A DNA stretch of 64,000 bases. Source: JAJYSO01 sp964495935 (lineage in GTDB: Bacteria; Bacteroidota; Bacteroidia; Flavobacteriales; Flavobacteriaceae). The notes beneath the pieces are model-generated. The model was not told the origin of the DNA and made no database searches. It saw only the letters and a program-made list of their open reading frames with translations. Below are positions 35,463 through 44,805 of the stretch, one piece after another; position 1 is the first letter of the stretch; every line of letters starts with the position of its first letter. The stretch spans positions 44,622 through 108,621 of the forward strand of contig CAZBXQ010000004.1 of assembly GCA_964495935.1 (NCBI GenBank), written 5' to 3'. Made by a program: the position numbers and the translations under genes.

Positions 35463-35624
35463 ATGGAAAAACGTTCCCCTTTCTTTAGAAATCTTACTTT
35501 TAGGCGGGTGATTTTTTACCTGTTTATCGCTTTTCTGATTTATATTCTCATAGATATCTTGATGGACCCTCAGGGTGCTTTTGAATCTTTTAAAGCGGGG
35601 TATTACGAAGAAATGAATCGGTGA
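35463..35624 (+). CDS. 53-residue single-pass membrane protein
   Basis: A short frame starting MEKRSPFFRNLTFRR, followed by one hydrophobic helix (VIFYLFIAFLIYILIDILM) and a polar tail ending YYEEMNR. It ends 13 bases before the next start and that gap carries a GGAGGG ribosome site, so the two genes look cotranscribed. Basic residues before the helix suggest an N-in orientation. No known family is recognised. Confidence 0.6.
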   Translation: MEKRSPFFRNLTFRRVIFYLFIAFLIYILIDILMDPQGAFESFKAGYYEEMNR

Positions 35625-35637
35625 TTTGGAGGGATTT

Positions 35638-36024
35638 ATGAAAGTAGATAAAGACCGATTTAGTTTGGTTGAACTGTTTCAATCTTCGGAAACAGAGATT
35701 GATGATCGTAAAAGATTTATGGCTCGGCAATACCAAAATCTGTCCAATGGAAAATTAGAGCTCAATCCCTCCCTTTTGGGTATCATTGCCCGGCGTCTCG
35801 GACTGGAATTTCTTAGGAATACTCCCATAACGGGAGGAGAAGTTTGCTTTGCGGAAAGCCCGGAAGTGCGTGACGATTTTAAAACGTATTTTACGGCCGG
35901 TGATCTTTTGGATTATATTCAGGCGGTATTGGCAGCTGATCGATCTAATACACCTGCGGCAAAGGATTTTTGGATCCCGTATCCCGATCCGGAGCATTTC
36001 TGGGAATGGTGCCGCAAGGTATAG
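35638..36024 (+). CDS. conserved-looking hypothetical protein
   Basis: A 128-residue soluble protein (MKVDKDRFSLVELF to EHFWEWCRKV) that I do not recognise. The ATG at 35638 is preceded by GGAGGG with suitable spacing, which decides the start over the TTG at 35626. Composition is ordinary and acidic, with no signal peptide or membrane helix. It follows the 53-residue membrane protein closely. Confidence 0.65.
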   Translation: MKVDKDRFSLVELFQSSETEIDDRKRFMARQYQNLSNGKLELNPSLLGIIARRLGLEFLRNTPITGGEVCFAESPEVRDDFKTYFTAGDLLDYIQAVLAADRSNTPAAKDFWIPYPDPEHFWEWCRKV

Positions 36025-36184
36025 GATCTTGCCAAGAAGTGTAAAATAAGGAGACGAAAGGAACCGATCCGAAGGCCGAAGAAATTCGTAAACGGAGCGG
36101 AATGGGGAGTCCTTCTTTGCCCTTGATTGAAAAAAGAAGCAATAATTGCTTATTTTAGTTTTCCAATCTTTGTTGCTCTTATAA

Positions 36185-36769
36185 ATGGAATTTACATTTC
36201 AACAGTTTTTGACCCGGAAGGCCGGTATTGACCCGGATACGACCCGAGAAATATTGAATTTGACCACCGTCAAGGGAGTGGAAAAGGGGGAAATGCTCCT
36301 TCGATCCGGCGATTTTTGTAATCATATCTTTTATGTGGAAAAAGGCTTGTTGCGACTTTTCCTTTTTGGTGAGGACGGGGAAGAATATACGCTGCAATTT
36401 GCTCCCGAAGGATGGCTGACGGGCGATCGCGACAGTTTTTATCTTGATAAACCTTCCCGATATCGGATTGATGCTATAGAAGATACCCGGGTTGTATTTT
36501 TAGATAGGGATTTTTCGAGAAAAGCTTCCCGGCTGAGCCCGGCTTTTCGAGACTACAATGAATTCCTTTTGCAAAATCATGTTCGAACCTTGCAAAAGCG
36601 GGTGAGTTTGTTAATCAGTGCTTCGGCGACCGAGCGTTACCTGGATTTTGTTGAAACTTATCCCAATCTGTTACAGCGGGTTCCGCAGTGGATGATTGCC
36701 TCTTATCTGGGTATCCAGCCCCAAAGTCTGAGCCGGGTGAGAAGGCAATTGGCCGACAATGCGGGTTAG
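36185..36769 (+). CDS. Crp/Fnr-family transcriptional regulator
   Basis: A 194-residue protein with a cyclic-nucleotide-binding-like beta-roll (about residues 25-120: GEMLLRSGDFCNHIFYVEKGLLRLF) and a C-terminal helix-turn-helix (VPQWMIASYLGIQPQSLSRVRRQL). It has no Fnr-type cysteine cluster. Proteins of this size and layout are numerous in Bacteroidota and usually act as single-input regulators of unknown ligand. Confidence 0.88.
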   Translation: MEFTFQQFLTRKAGIDPDTTREILNLTTVKGVEKGEMLLRSGDFCNHIFYVEKGLLRLFLFGEDGEEYTLQFAPEGWLTGDRDSFYLDKPSRYRIDAIEDTRVVFLDRDFSRKASRLSPAFRDYNEFLLQNHVRTLQKRVSLLISASATERYLDFVETYPNLLQRVPQWMIASYLGIQPQSLSRVRRQLADNAG

Positions 36770-36775
36770 ATTGAG

Positions 36776-36819
36776 GTGGTGGCCGGTACTTCTATGGACG
36801 TCGAAAGACCGGCATCCAC
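36776..36819 (+). terminator. hairpin downstream of the Crp/Fnr-type gene
   Basis: GTGGTGGCCGGT at 36776-36787 pairs with ACCGGCATCCAC at 36808-36819 with two mismatches and a 20-base loop. Only a short T-run follows, so termination efficiency is uncertain. Confidence 0.35.
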
Positions 36820-36893
36820 ATTTTCGCTTGAAAAAAATAGAGAAATAAACGAGATTGTGAAATAATTTTAAAGGATACTAAACATATAATAGG

Positions 36894-37178
36894 ATGATTA
36901 AAATAGAGCGTGAAGACAATGGCGTCAAAGGTCGATTTGTGCTTTACTACGATGGAAAAGAAGCGGGCGAAATGACTTTTACCTGGGCCGGGGAAAGCAA
37001 ATTTATCATCGACCATACGGTAGTTCAAGAGGAATTTGGAGGGAAAGGGCTGGCTCGGAAATTAGTGGAAGAAGGGGTAGCGTATGCCCGGGAGAAGGAA
37101 GTGAAAATCATTCCTCTTTGTCCTTATGCCAAGTCCCGATTTGAGAGGGATAAAAGCATTCGAGACGTTTTGGACTAA
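36894..37178 (+). CDS. small GNAT-like N-acetyltransferase (COG2388 type)
   Basis: A 94-residue protein of the short acetyltransferase-like group. EEFGGKGLARKLVEEGVAYARE is the acetyl-CoA-binding loop and helix, and IIPLCPYAKSRFERD holds the conserved Cys-Pro region of this group. The substrate is unknown. It stands alone between the Crp-type regulator and the convergent epimerase gene. Confidence 0.82.
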   Translation: MIKIEREDNGVKGRFVLYYDGKEAGEMTFTWAGESKFIIDHTVVQEEFGGKGLARKLVEEGVAYAREKEVKIIPLCPYAKSRFERDKSIRDVLD

Positions 37179-37329
37179 GCCTCGTTTTAAATTTCAAGAA
37201 ATCGATATTCCGAATTTTGGTCATTTTATTTCCGAAAGCGGGAGGAAATGCTTTCCTTCTTTTTAGGGGCTGATTTGGATTTCAAAATAGTCTGGAAACG
37301 TTTTCTGGAGTGCCTTTTTTGCACTTTAT

Positions 37330-38361
37330 TTAAACTAAAAGTTCGGCTCCCGTTCCCGGGCGGTCGGCATAGATGATTTTACCGTGGTCAAACCGAATTC
37401 CGGTAGCGGTATCCGCTGCCTGAAGGAGCGGACCATCCATATCAAAATAGTCCAGAAAAGGGAGGAGATGGGCAGCTGCGGATGAACCGGTGGTACTTTC
37501 GTTCATGCTGCCTATCATTAATTTTAGGTTATAGCTTTTCGCTTTTTTGATCATGCGGAGTGCCGGCGTCAATCCTCCGCATTTTACGAGCTTGATATTA
37601 ATACCGTGAAAATATCCATAGCAACGATCAACGTCTGCCTCTTCGATACAATTTTCATCGGCTATGATAGGTAGAGCAGACTTTGTGTAAGCCGATTTGA
37701 GATCGGCCCAGCCCTTTTTATCTCCTTTTGGATCGGGCATAGGTTGTTCTAAAAATTCGACGCCGAGCTTTTTCAATTCGTGTGAATTTTTTAAGGTTTC
37801 CTCCAGTGTCCAGGCACAATTGGCATCAATTCGGAAAACGGCATCACTCTCTTTTCGCAGGGCTCGTACAATATCCACATCTTCAGGGGTACCCAGTTTG
37901 ATCTTATATATGGGCCAAGGGACTTCTTTCATTTTCTTGACCATGTTGGTAATACTGTCAATTCCTATGGTATAATCGGTCAAGGGATTCCTGCTAATGT
38001 CCAGATTCCATACCTCATAGAGTTTTTTATTCTGCATTTTGGCATAGATGTCCCAAGCGGCCAGATCGATGGCACAAAGTGCAAAAAGATTGTTTTTTAA
38101 AACCGATTTTAGTTTTTTCCAAAGTGCTTCGGGGGTCGAAAAAACAGTGTTTTCGAGAAGTGACCGAACACTTTTCAAGTCTTTTTGCAGTCGGGGTACC
38201 GTAATCCCGTAATACTGGTTGGCCGGGGCTTCCCCGAGTCCTGTATAACCTTCAGTTTCCAGTTGAACAAGGACTAAAGGTTGAACTTTTTTGGTGTTTC
38301 GGGAGATCCCAAAAGGATGTTTAAAAGGGAGCTCGTAGGGCAGCGTTTTGATTTTTATCAT
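37330..38361 (-). CDS. dipeptide epimerase (enolase superfamily, L-Ala-D/L-Glu epimerase type)
   Basis: A 343-residue enolase-superfamily enzyme. The KxK catalytic lysine is in IYKIKLG, metal ligands appear in FRIDANCAW, EQPMP and IADENC, the second catalytic Lys in NIKLVKCGG, and GSMNESTTG closes the barrel. The layout fits L-Ala-D/L-Glu epimerases, which act on murein-derived dipeptides. A membrane dipeptidase gene lies directly upstream on the same strand (79-base gap), which supports a role in peptidoglycan peptide recycling. Confidence 0.88.
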   Translation of the reverse strand: MIKIKTLPYELPFKHPFGISRNTKKVQPLVLVQLETEGYTGLGEAPANQYYGITVPRLQKDLKSVRSLLENTVFSTPEALWKKLKSVLKNNLFALCAIDLAAWDIYAKMQNKKLYEVWNLDISRNPLTDYTIGIDSITNMVKKMKEVPWPIYKIKLGTPEDVDIVRALRKESDAVFRIDANCAWTLEETLKNSHELKKLGVEFLEQPMPDPKGDKKGWADLKSAYTKSALPIIADENCIEEADVDRCYGYFHGINIKLVKCGGLTPALRMIKKAKSYNLKLMIGSMNESTTGSSAAAHLLPFLDYFDMDGPLLQAADTATGIRFDHGKIIYADRPGTGAELLV

Positions 38362-38440
38362 GAATGCACAGGATTATACTGATGATGATTGTAATAATGA
38401 ATAATTAATCTGCAGGATAGAACCCGAATCAGTATGCCGT

Positions 38441-39646
38441 TTACGGAATTAAATTGGCTCTAAAGACGCGGATAAAATTACCGCCCAAGATTTTAAAGAT
38501 CTCTTCTTTTGTATATCCTCGCTTAACTAATTCTTCGGTAATTAATGGATATTTTGAAACATCGTCCAATTTTTCGGGAGTCGTTAGATCAAAGCCATCA
38601 TAATCAGCTCCTAACCCTACGTGATCAATCCCGGCAATTTTGATGATGTGCTCCATATGATCAAAAAGGACGTGGAAAGCCGGTGTGATTTTGGCAATCT
38701 CTTGGCGGTATTTTTTATGGACTTTTGCACGGGCTTCTTTATAGGAATCTCCTTTTTGCATCAGGCTTTTTATTTCTTTGCTCATCTTGGGTTCTAATCG
38801 ATCGATTTCACCTTGCCCTCCCGCTTCGAGAAAGGCACTGTAGAAATTTAAATCGATAACGCCTCCATTTTCTCCCACGGCCCGAATTTGATCATCGGTC
38901 AGGTTACGATAAACGGGATTTAGGGCATAGGCATCGCTGTGCGAAACCAAGATGGGTTTGGTTGAGGTGTGAATAGCATCCCAAAACGTCTGTTCGCCGG
39001 GGTGGCTCAAATCGATCATCATCCCCAGTTTGTTCAGGTGTTTGACAACTTCTTTTCCAAAGCCGTTCAATCCTTTAACCTGTGACGTGCTGTCTATTTT
39101 TCCATCCCTCTTTTGGTGGCCTGATTCATACTCGGCACTGGTGGCCCAGGAGGTATTATTGTTCCAGGTTAGAGTGAGATACCGCGCCCCACGCTTATAA
39201 AGACTGTCGAGTTTGTGCAAGTCATTTTCGATCATGTGGCCCCCTTCGACGCCAATCATGGCTCCTAATTTATTTGACTTTAAGGCTTGGTCTAAATCAC
39301 TACTGGTGGCAACGATCATCATTTTATCGGGATTTCGGCGAACCCATTCATATAAGGTGTCGATTTGTTGATTGGCATAACGAAAAGGTTGTTCCTGTGA
39401 TCCATCGCACCAGATTGAAAAAACTTGTACGTCAACGCCTCCTTTTTGAAGCCGGTTTAAATCGGTGTGCGTAATGCCTGAGAGATCAGAATCAAATTTA
39501 TACCCCTTCCCCAATTCCATAATACGGGTAATGATATCGTTATGGGAATCGGTGACGATGGCTTCTTTATGAAGCGTTTTATAATTCTGGGCAGAAAGAA
39601 ACGAAAGAACGAAGAAAGCGAGTAAAAAAGAGATTTGTTTTTTCAT
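38441..39646 (-). CDS. membrane dipeptidase (peptidase family M19)
   Basis: A 401-residue zinc dipeptidase with a signal peptide (MKKQISFLLAFFVLSFLSAQ). Zinc ligands and family blocks are visible: VTDSHNDII, IGVEGGHMI, MIDLSHPGEQT, VSHSDAYAL and GLGADYDGFD. M19 enzymes split dipeptides, including those with D-residues, outside the cytoplasm. With the epimerase gene following, a route from murein dipeptides to free amino acids is likely. Confidence 0.92.
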   Translation of the reverse strand: MKKQISFLLAFFVLSFLSAQNYKTLHKEAIVTDSHNDIITRIMELGKGYKFDSDLSGITHTDLNRLQKGGVDVQVFSIWCDGSQEQPFRYANQQIDTLYEWVRRNPDKMMIVATSSDLDQALKSNKLGAMIGVEGGHMIENDLHKLDSLYKRGARYLTLTWNNNTSWATSAEYESGHQKRDGKIDSTSQVKGLNGFGKEVVKHLNKLGMMIDLSHPGEQTFWDAIHTSTKPILVSHSDAYALNPVYRNLTDDQIRAVGENGGVIDLNFYSAFLEAGGQGEIDRLEPKMSKEIKSLMQKGDSYKEARAKVHKKYRQEIAKITPAFHVLFDHMEHIIKIAGIDHVGLGADYDGFDLTTPEKLDDVSKYPLITEELVKRGYTKEEIFKILGGNFIRVFRANLIP

Positions 39647-39731
39647 AGGATCAAATTTATATCCAAATATAGAAAATTGGTAAAGTCTAAAATTTTAATT
39701 TTAAAAATTAATTGAATTTTTTTAGAAGAAC

Positions 39732-40670
39732 TTAGCTATACTGGTCAATAATCCGGGTGACACTTGGTTGGTATGTGCTTCCAAAAAGATTGAGATGGAC
39801 GATCAGGTAGTAGAGCTGCCATAATTCCACACGTTTTTCCCAGCCCGGTTGTAAGGGGTAAAATTCGTTATAATATTCATAAACCGACATCGGAAAACCC
39901 CCAAATAATCGCATCATGGCCAAATCCATTTCCCGGGATACATAGGCTACGGCGGGATCAATCAAAACCGGTTGGCCGGCGGCTCCGACCATATAATTGC
40001 CGCTCCATAAATCGCCGTGAATAAGGGTCGGGGGTTCATGGGGGAATTGATTTTCAATGGCTTTGTAAAGAGGCTCAAGAGAACCGAAGGTAAATCCGTT
40101 TTGCTCTGCCATTTTAAATTGAGGCTGAAGACGGTTTTTGATATAGAAACCGGCAAGTGTAGCCGAAGCCCCCTGATTGTATTGGGGGAGACTGCCTATG
40201 TAATTATCTTCTTTAAAACCAAAATAAGAATGTGTATTTCGATGCATTTGTGCCAAATTTTGGGCGAAATTTTTCCAAAATCCACGCCCTTTTTTACCGG
40301 ATTCTATTTTTTCAAGCAGTATATAAGCCGAATTCTCAATTTCTCCGTAGTGGAGGACTTTAGGGATTTTAAAAGATTGCGATTGTCGTAGTTCCTCCAG
40401 TCCGCGAGCTTCTTTCTCAAACATTTTTGGAAATTGTTGAGCGTGGTTGATCTTGACAACTAATTCCCCCGAAGTGGTTTGTAATAGAAAAACCGAGTTT
40501 ATATCTCCGCCTTGAAGAGGGCGGGCACCTTGAAGGGAAAACCCTTCTTTTTGGGCAATGCACGGAAGAAGTGACTCGATTGTTTTTATTTTTTTATATA
40601 CGTAAGATAGGTAAATCTGTATCTGTGGGTTTCGTCTATCGCATGGGGCTCCTCGGCCGTCAATTCCCAC
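39732..40670 (-). CDS. fructosamine kinase family protein
   Basis: A kinase of the fructosamine-3-kinase/aminoglycoside-phosphotransferase fold. ELVVKIN holds the ATP-site Lys, TLIHGDLWSGNYMV the catalytic Asp, and PVLIDPAVAYVSREMDLAMM the metal-binding Asp. Such kinases phosphorylate ketoamines of glycated proteins or metabolites. The start is unclear: homology should begin near YKKIKTIES, but there is no ATG, GTG or TTG there. The first in-frame ATG (40670) would make the gene overlap the 3' end of the dihydrofolate reductase gene by 85 bases. Confidence 0.85.
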   Translation of the reverse strand: MGIDGRGAPCDRRNPQIQIYLSYVYKKIKTIESLLPCIAQKEGFSLQGARPLQGGDINSVFLLQTTSGELVVKINHAQQFPKMFEKEARGLEELRQSQSFKIPKVLHYGEIENSAYILLEKIESGKKGRGFWKNFAQNLAQMHRNTHSYFGFKEDNYIGSLPQYNQGASATLAGFYIKNRLQPQFKMAEQNGFTFGSLEPLYKAIENQFPHEPPTLIHGDLWSGNYMVGAAGQPVLIDPAVAYVSREMDLAMMRLFGGFPMSVYEYYNEFYPLQPGWEKRVELWQLYYLIVHLNLFGSTYQPSVTRIIDQYS

Positions 40671-41083
40671 TGTTTCGGATTCAATTCGGGAAAAAATGCA
40701 TCTCCGCCTTTAAACTTGTGATGAACCCGCGTCAGCTCGATTTTATCGGCATAAGGTAATCCCAATTTGTAGATTTCTCCACCGCCTACAATACATATTT
40801 CATTATTGTGGTCAATTTGACGAGCTTTATCAAGGGCTTCTTGAAGAGTATGAGCAACAATACAACCTTCCGCTTGGTAATCGTTTTGCCGAGTCACTAT
40901 AATATTGGTTCTGCCGGGCAGGGGGTTGGGGAGGGTTTCAAAGGTCTTTCTTCCCATTATCACGGGGTGGCCCAAAGTAAGCCGTTTAAAGTGTTTTAAA
41001 TCGTCGGGAAGATGCCACAACAACTTCCCTTCTTTTCCCAGAGTATTGTTCTCGCCGGCAGCGGCGATCATGGATATGATCAT
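40586..41083 (-). CDS. folA: dihydrofolate reductase
   Basis: A 165-residue enzyme reducing dihydrofolate to tetrahydrofolate with NADPH. Conserved features are MIISMIAAAGENNTLG at the N-terminus, LLWHLPDDLKHFKRLT with the active-site acidic residue, VIMGRKTFETLP, PLPGRTNIIVTRQ and ICIVGGGEIYKL. The 3' end overlaps the reading frame of the fructosamine kinase gene, which points to coupled translation. Confidence 0.96.
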   Translation of the reverse strand: MIISMIAAAGENNTLGKEGKLLWHLPDDLKHFKRLTLGHPVIMGRKTFETLPNPLPGRTNIIVTRQNDYQAEGCIVAHTLQEALDKARQIDHNNEICIVGGGEIYKLGLPYADKIELTRVHHKFKGGDAFFPELNPKQWELTAEEPHAIDETHRYRFTYLTYIKK

Positions 41084-41331
41084 GTCTTAACAGTCGGTTT
41101 AAAATTAATAACTCGGCCACGTTTTGCCAAAAATACATAAAATAATAATACCGATAATCCGGGGAATCTGATGAATATCGAGATAAAAATGCAGATTACC
41201 TGATTCCTGAGGTTACATTCAGTACTTCCTCTATAAAAACGTATAATTTTATGCGGTTATTTTAGTATTTTTAAGTTTTTGGAAGAAAGTTCTCATGTAG
41301 AGCTGGAGGAACCTAAAAATGTAGAGCCAGA

Positions 41332-42423
41332 ATGAAAAATTTAAAAGTCGATTTTCCGACCCTGAGACGGCAAACCTATTTGAATACGCCGGTGGTGGGA
41401 TTGATCCCCAAAGCCGTATTAGATTATAAAAAAGAACAACATCGGCTCCTTTGGGAAGGGGGCAGTGCCTACTGGGAAGAAACCGGGGGGCTGCCTGCCC
41501 GGGTACGGGAAAAAATAGGAGAGATCTATCATGCCCGTCCCGGTTATATTGCTCTTTTTCCTGCTTTTTCTTACGGAATTAATGCGATTTTGGAGGGGCT
41601 GGATCAGAACCGTCGGGTTTTACTGCTGGAAAACGATTATCCTTCGATCAATCTTTCTGCCGAGGCTCGGGATTTTCCCATTTCTTATGTGAAGATTGAT
41701 GAGAATCTGGAAGAACGGATAGAATCGGCTTTTCAATCACGGCCTCCCGATGTTTTGGTGTGTAGTATGGTTCAATATATAAACGGGATTAAAATTGATT
41801 TTTCCTTTTTGAAAGAGTTGAAAACAAGGTTTCCGGAAACTTTGTTTTTGGGAGATGGAACGCAATACCTGGGTACGGAACGGTTTGATTTTACAGATTC
41901 TGCTTTTGATGCCGTGGGAGCCAGTGCGTATAAGTGGATTGGAGCGGGATTTGGGAATGGTTTCTTTATGTTTAAACCCGGTGTTGAGCACCGAATTCTT
42001 CCTAAATGTTTGGGATCGGGTTCCTCGCTGGGGAAATATAAGACCGGTGGAGATTCTTTTATCGGGAAGTTTGAAGGCGGACATCTTAATCGAGCCGATA
42101 TCGGAGCGATTAAAGTGGCACTGGAATTTCAGGAGAATGTGGGACTTGAAAATATTGAGAAAAGGGTAAAGGAATTGAGCCGAAAAGCCAAAACGGCTTT
42201 GTCCGATTTAAATCTGTTGGAGAATGCGGTTCAACAACGTAAAGTGCATTCCAATATTTTCAATATCAGAGGAGGCGAAAAACTATTTAACAGGTTGACA
42301 GCGCATAAGATAGCCTGTGCCCGACGGGGGAAAGGGATCAGGATTGGGCTACACTATTATAATACCGATAAAGATATAGAAAATCTTCTTGAACTTGTAA
42401 CGTTAATTGTAGGGGGCATTTGA
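41332..42423 (+). CDS. class V aminotransferase / cysteine-desulfurase-like PLP enzyme
   Basis: A 363-residue PLP-dependent enzyme of fold type I. The Schiff-base Lys is in GASAYKWIGAGFGNGF, and the Asp binding the pyridine nitrogen is in LFLGDGTQ. The N-terminal TYLNTPVVGLIPKAV block is common to this class. It lacks an obvious active-site cysteine loop of IscS-type desulfurases, so an aminotransferase or lyase role is equally possible. It stands by itself. Confidence 0.83.
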   Translation: MKNLKVDFPTLRRQTYLNTPVVGLIPKAVLDYKKEQHRLLWEGGSAYWEETGGLPARVREKIGEIYHARPGYIALFPAFSYGINAILEGLDQNRRVLLLENDYPSINLSAEARDFPISYVKIDENLEERIESAFQSRPPDVLVCSMVQYINGIKIDFSFLKELKTRFPETLFLGDGTQYLGTERFDFTDSAFDAVGASAYKWIGAGFGNGFFMFKPGVEHRILPKCLGSGSSLGKYKTGGDSFIGKFEGGHLNRADIGAIKVALEFQENVGLENIEKRVKELSRKAKTALSDLNLLENAVQQRKVHSNIFNIRGGEKLFNRLTAHKIACARRGKGIRIGLHYYNTDKDIENLLELVTLIVGGI

Positions 42424-42455
42424 GAAATGTGAAAGCACTTTAAAGACCGACATGA

Positions 42456-43523
42456 ATGAGAAAATCAACAAAGAGAAAAAGACATACAATGGAATACCTC
42501 CATCAGATCCCCGGAGATGTGGTTTATGTAGGGGATAAAGACCTTCCTTTTCGTGTCGAAATATATGATTATAATACCTCGATGTTTGAACATCATACAG
42601 CACTTCACTTTAAAGATACTTTTCCCTATCGGGACACGGAATCTGTTTCGTGGATGGATATCACCGGGCTCGCCCATGTGGAAAAGATTTCGGCTCTTGG
42701 GGAACACTTTGGTTGGCATCCATTAATGATTGAGGATCTTGTAAACACCCAGCAACGTCCCAAATTTGAAGAATTTGAGGATGGTCTTTTTATGGTTTTA
42801 AAGGTGTTGAAGTACACCGATACAGAATTAATTAAAATGCATCTGGCACTTGTATTGGGGAAGAATTATATACTGACTTTTCGCGACGATTCAGAACCGT
42901 ATTTTGAGGGCCTTCGAAAGCGAATTGAATTTTCCGGGGGGCGTATTCGACAGCGAGGAGCCGATTATCTCATGTATTCTATTTTAGATGTGATTGTTGA
43001 TGATTATTTTATAATTGCCGATCAATTATCAGACAAGGCAGCAGTATTGGAGGATACCCTGTTTTCTAAAAGTTATGAAGATACAATTATGGAAGAAATT
43101 CAATATTTAAAACGGGAAATTATGAGTGCCCGGAAGGCGGTTCAGCCATTACGGGAGGGTATCAAACAGTTAGAAAATACACAACATCCACTGGTTCATC
43201 GAAAAACCCACAATTATTTAAAAGATTTATCGGATCATACGGTTCAGGTGGCTGAGAACATCGAAATTTATCGGGAAGTAATCTGGAGTTTAATGGAAAT
43301 GTATATGGCTACAGTGAATAATCGGATGAATGAAGTGATGAAAGTCTTGACAATCATGGCCAGTATTTTTATTCCACTGACATTTATCGCCGGGGTTTAC
43401 GGGATGAATTTTGAATATATGCCGGAGTTAGAGTTCCATGCTGCTTATTTCATCGTACTGGGTATTATGCTTCTTATGGGGCTGGTTATGCTTTGGTATT
43501 TTAAACGAAAGAGATGGTTATAA
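42456..43523 (+). CDS. corA: CorA-family magnesium/cobalt transporter
   Basis: A 355-residue divalent-cation channel. The N-terminal cytoplasmic domain (about 1-230) leads through the long stalk helix to two C-terminal membrane helices, with the selectivity signature GMN in AGVYGMNFEYMPEL. A short basic tail (FKRKRWL) ends the chain. The ATG at 42489 (MEYLHQIPGD) is an alternative start that matches the usual beginning of the family more closely. Confidence 0.93.
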   Translation: MRKSTKRKRHTMEYLHQIPGDVVYVGDKDLPFRVEIYDYNTSMFEHHTALHFKDTFPYRDTESVSWMDITGLAHVEKISALGEHFGWHPLMIEDLVNTQQRPKFEEFEDGLFMVLKVLKYTDTELIKMHLALVLGKNYILTFRDDSEPYFEGLRKRIEFSGGRIRQRGADYLMYSILDVIVDDYFIIADQLSDKAAVLEDTLFSKSYEDTIMEEIQYLKREIMSARKAVQPLREGIKQLENTQHPLVHRKTHNYLKDLSDHTVQVAENIEIYREVIWSLMEMYMATVNNRMNEVMKVLTIMASIFIPLTFIAGVYGMNFEYMPELEFHAAYFIVLGIMLLMGLVMLWYFKRKRWL

Positions 43524-43613
43524 ATAAATCGATCAATTTTTCTAAAAGAAATAAACCGGCCATAGAGTTCCAAGCCCATTGAGGGTCGGCTTTTCAGGTG
43601 CTTTAAAATAAAA

Positions 43614-44630
43614 TTACCATTTAATCACGGCACTTGCCCAGGTAAAGCCGCTTCCAAAAGCAGCTAAAATAACGTTATCTCCGGCGTTCACCTTGCCTTT
43701 TTCCCAGGCTTCTGTTAATGCAATGGGGATCGAGGCAGCGGTTGTATTTCCATATTTTTGAATGTTGTTATATACTTGATCGTCGGAGAGCTCAAATTTC
43801 TGCTGGATATACTCTGCGATTCGCAGGTTTGCCTGATGCGGGATAAACAGGTCAATGTCCTCCTTTGTCATAGTATTGGCTTCCAGACCTTCCATAATCA
43901 CTTCGGAAAAACGTCGAATGGCATGCTTAAACACGAAACGTCCGTCCATATACGGGTAATACGGAATATTTTCTTGTGGGTTCTCTTTGATGATTTCAGG
44001 AACCCAGTGAGTCGTGCTGGGGCCTTCGAGCGAAAGCTTTAAAGCGTATTTCCCTTCAGCGTGCAAATGAGTAGATAAAATACCTCTCCCTTCTTCTGCA
44101 CTGCGGGTAAGAACGGCGGCTCCGGCACCATCTCCAAATAACACGGATACGCCTCGGCCGCGGGTGGTCATATCCAATCCACCACTGTGGTTTTCACTTC
44201 CGATCAGTAAAATGTTTTTATACATTCCGGTTTTGATAAATTGATCGGCTACCGAGAGTCCGTACACAAAACCGCTGCATTGATTTCGTATGTCTAATGC
44301 CGGGACAGTTTGAATTCCCAGCATATCCTGAACCAAAACCCCCGATCCCGGGAAATAATAATCCGGACTCAGTGTTGCAAAGACAATAAGGTCAATATCG
44401 TTTTTGTCTATTTTTGCTCGTTCCAATGCTGTTTTTGCAGCTTTGACCCCCATTAGGGCTACCGGGGTTTCGCCCTCCGCATGATCTTTGATATGATGAC
44501 GTTCTTTAATCCCGGTGCGTTCAGTAATCCATTCGTCATTGGTATCCATCAACTTTGACAGATCCTCGTTGGTCACTATGTTTTCAGGGACATAACTTCC
44601 CAATCCTGCAATTTTGGAAGTATAAAGCAT
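43614..44630 (-). CDS. fabH: 3-oxoacyl-[acyl-carrier-protein] synthase III
   Basis: A 338-residue ketoacyl synthase III that condenses an acyl-CoA with malonyl-ACP. The catalytic Cys is in RNQCSGFVYGL, the His in PHQANLRI and the Asn in YGNTTAASIP. Length and the GSGFTWASAVIKW ending are typical. It is not inside a fatty acid gene cluster here and may be one of several FabH paralogues in the genome. Confidence 0.93.
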   Translation of the reverse strand: MLYTSKIAGLGSYVPENIVTNEDLSKLMDTNDEWITERTGIKERHHIKDHAEGETPVALMGVKAAKTALERAKIDKNDIDLIVFATLSPDYYFPGSGVLVQDMLGIQTVPALDIRNQCSGFVYGLSVADQFIKTGMYKNILLIGSENHSGGLDMTTRGRGVSVLFGDGAGAAVLTRSAEEGRGILSTHLHAEGKYALKLSLEGPSTTHWVPEIIKENPQENIPYYPYMDGRFVFKHAIRRFSEVIMEGLEANTMTKEDIDLFIPHQANLRIAEYIQQKFELSDDQVYNNIQKYGNTTAASIPIALTEAWEKGKVNAGDNVILAAFGSGFTWASAVIKW

Positions 44631-44805
44631 GGATAACTTGTTTTTGTTATACTTGCGAATTTATCATAATTTTCAGAATAAATCTATTTTTTGTTGCTAA
44701 CCCCGGGAATTTCTGTTGATAATTCCCTAAACAGAGGGTCGAGGAATAAGGGAGTAAAAGTAAAATTATTGTTTATATTGGCTTTTTTAAAAATATAATT
44801 CAAAC

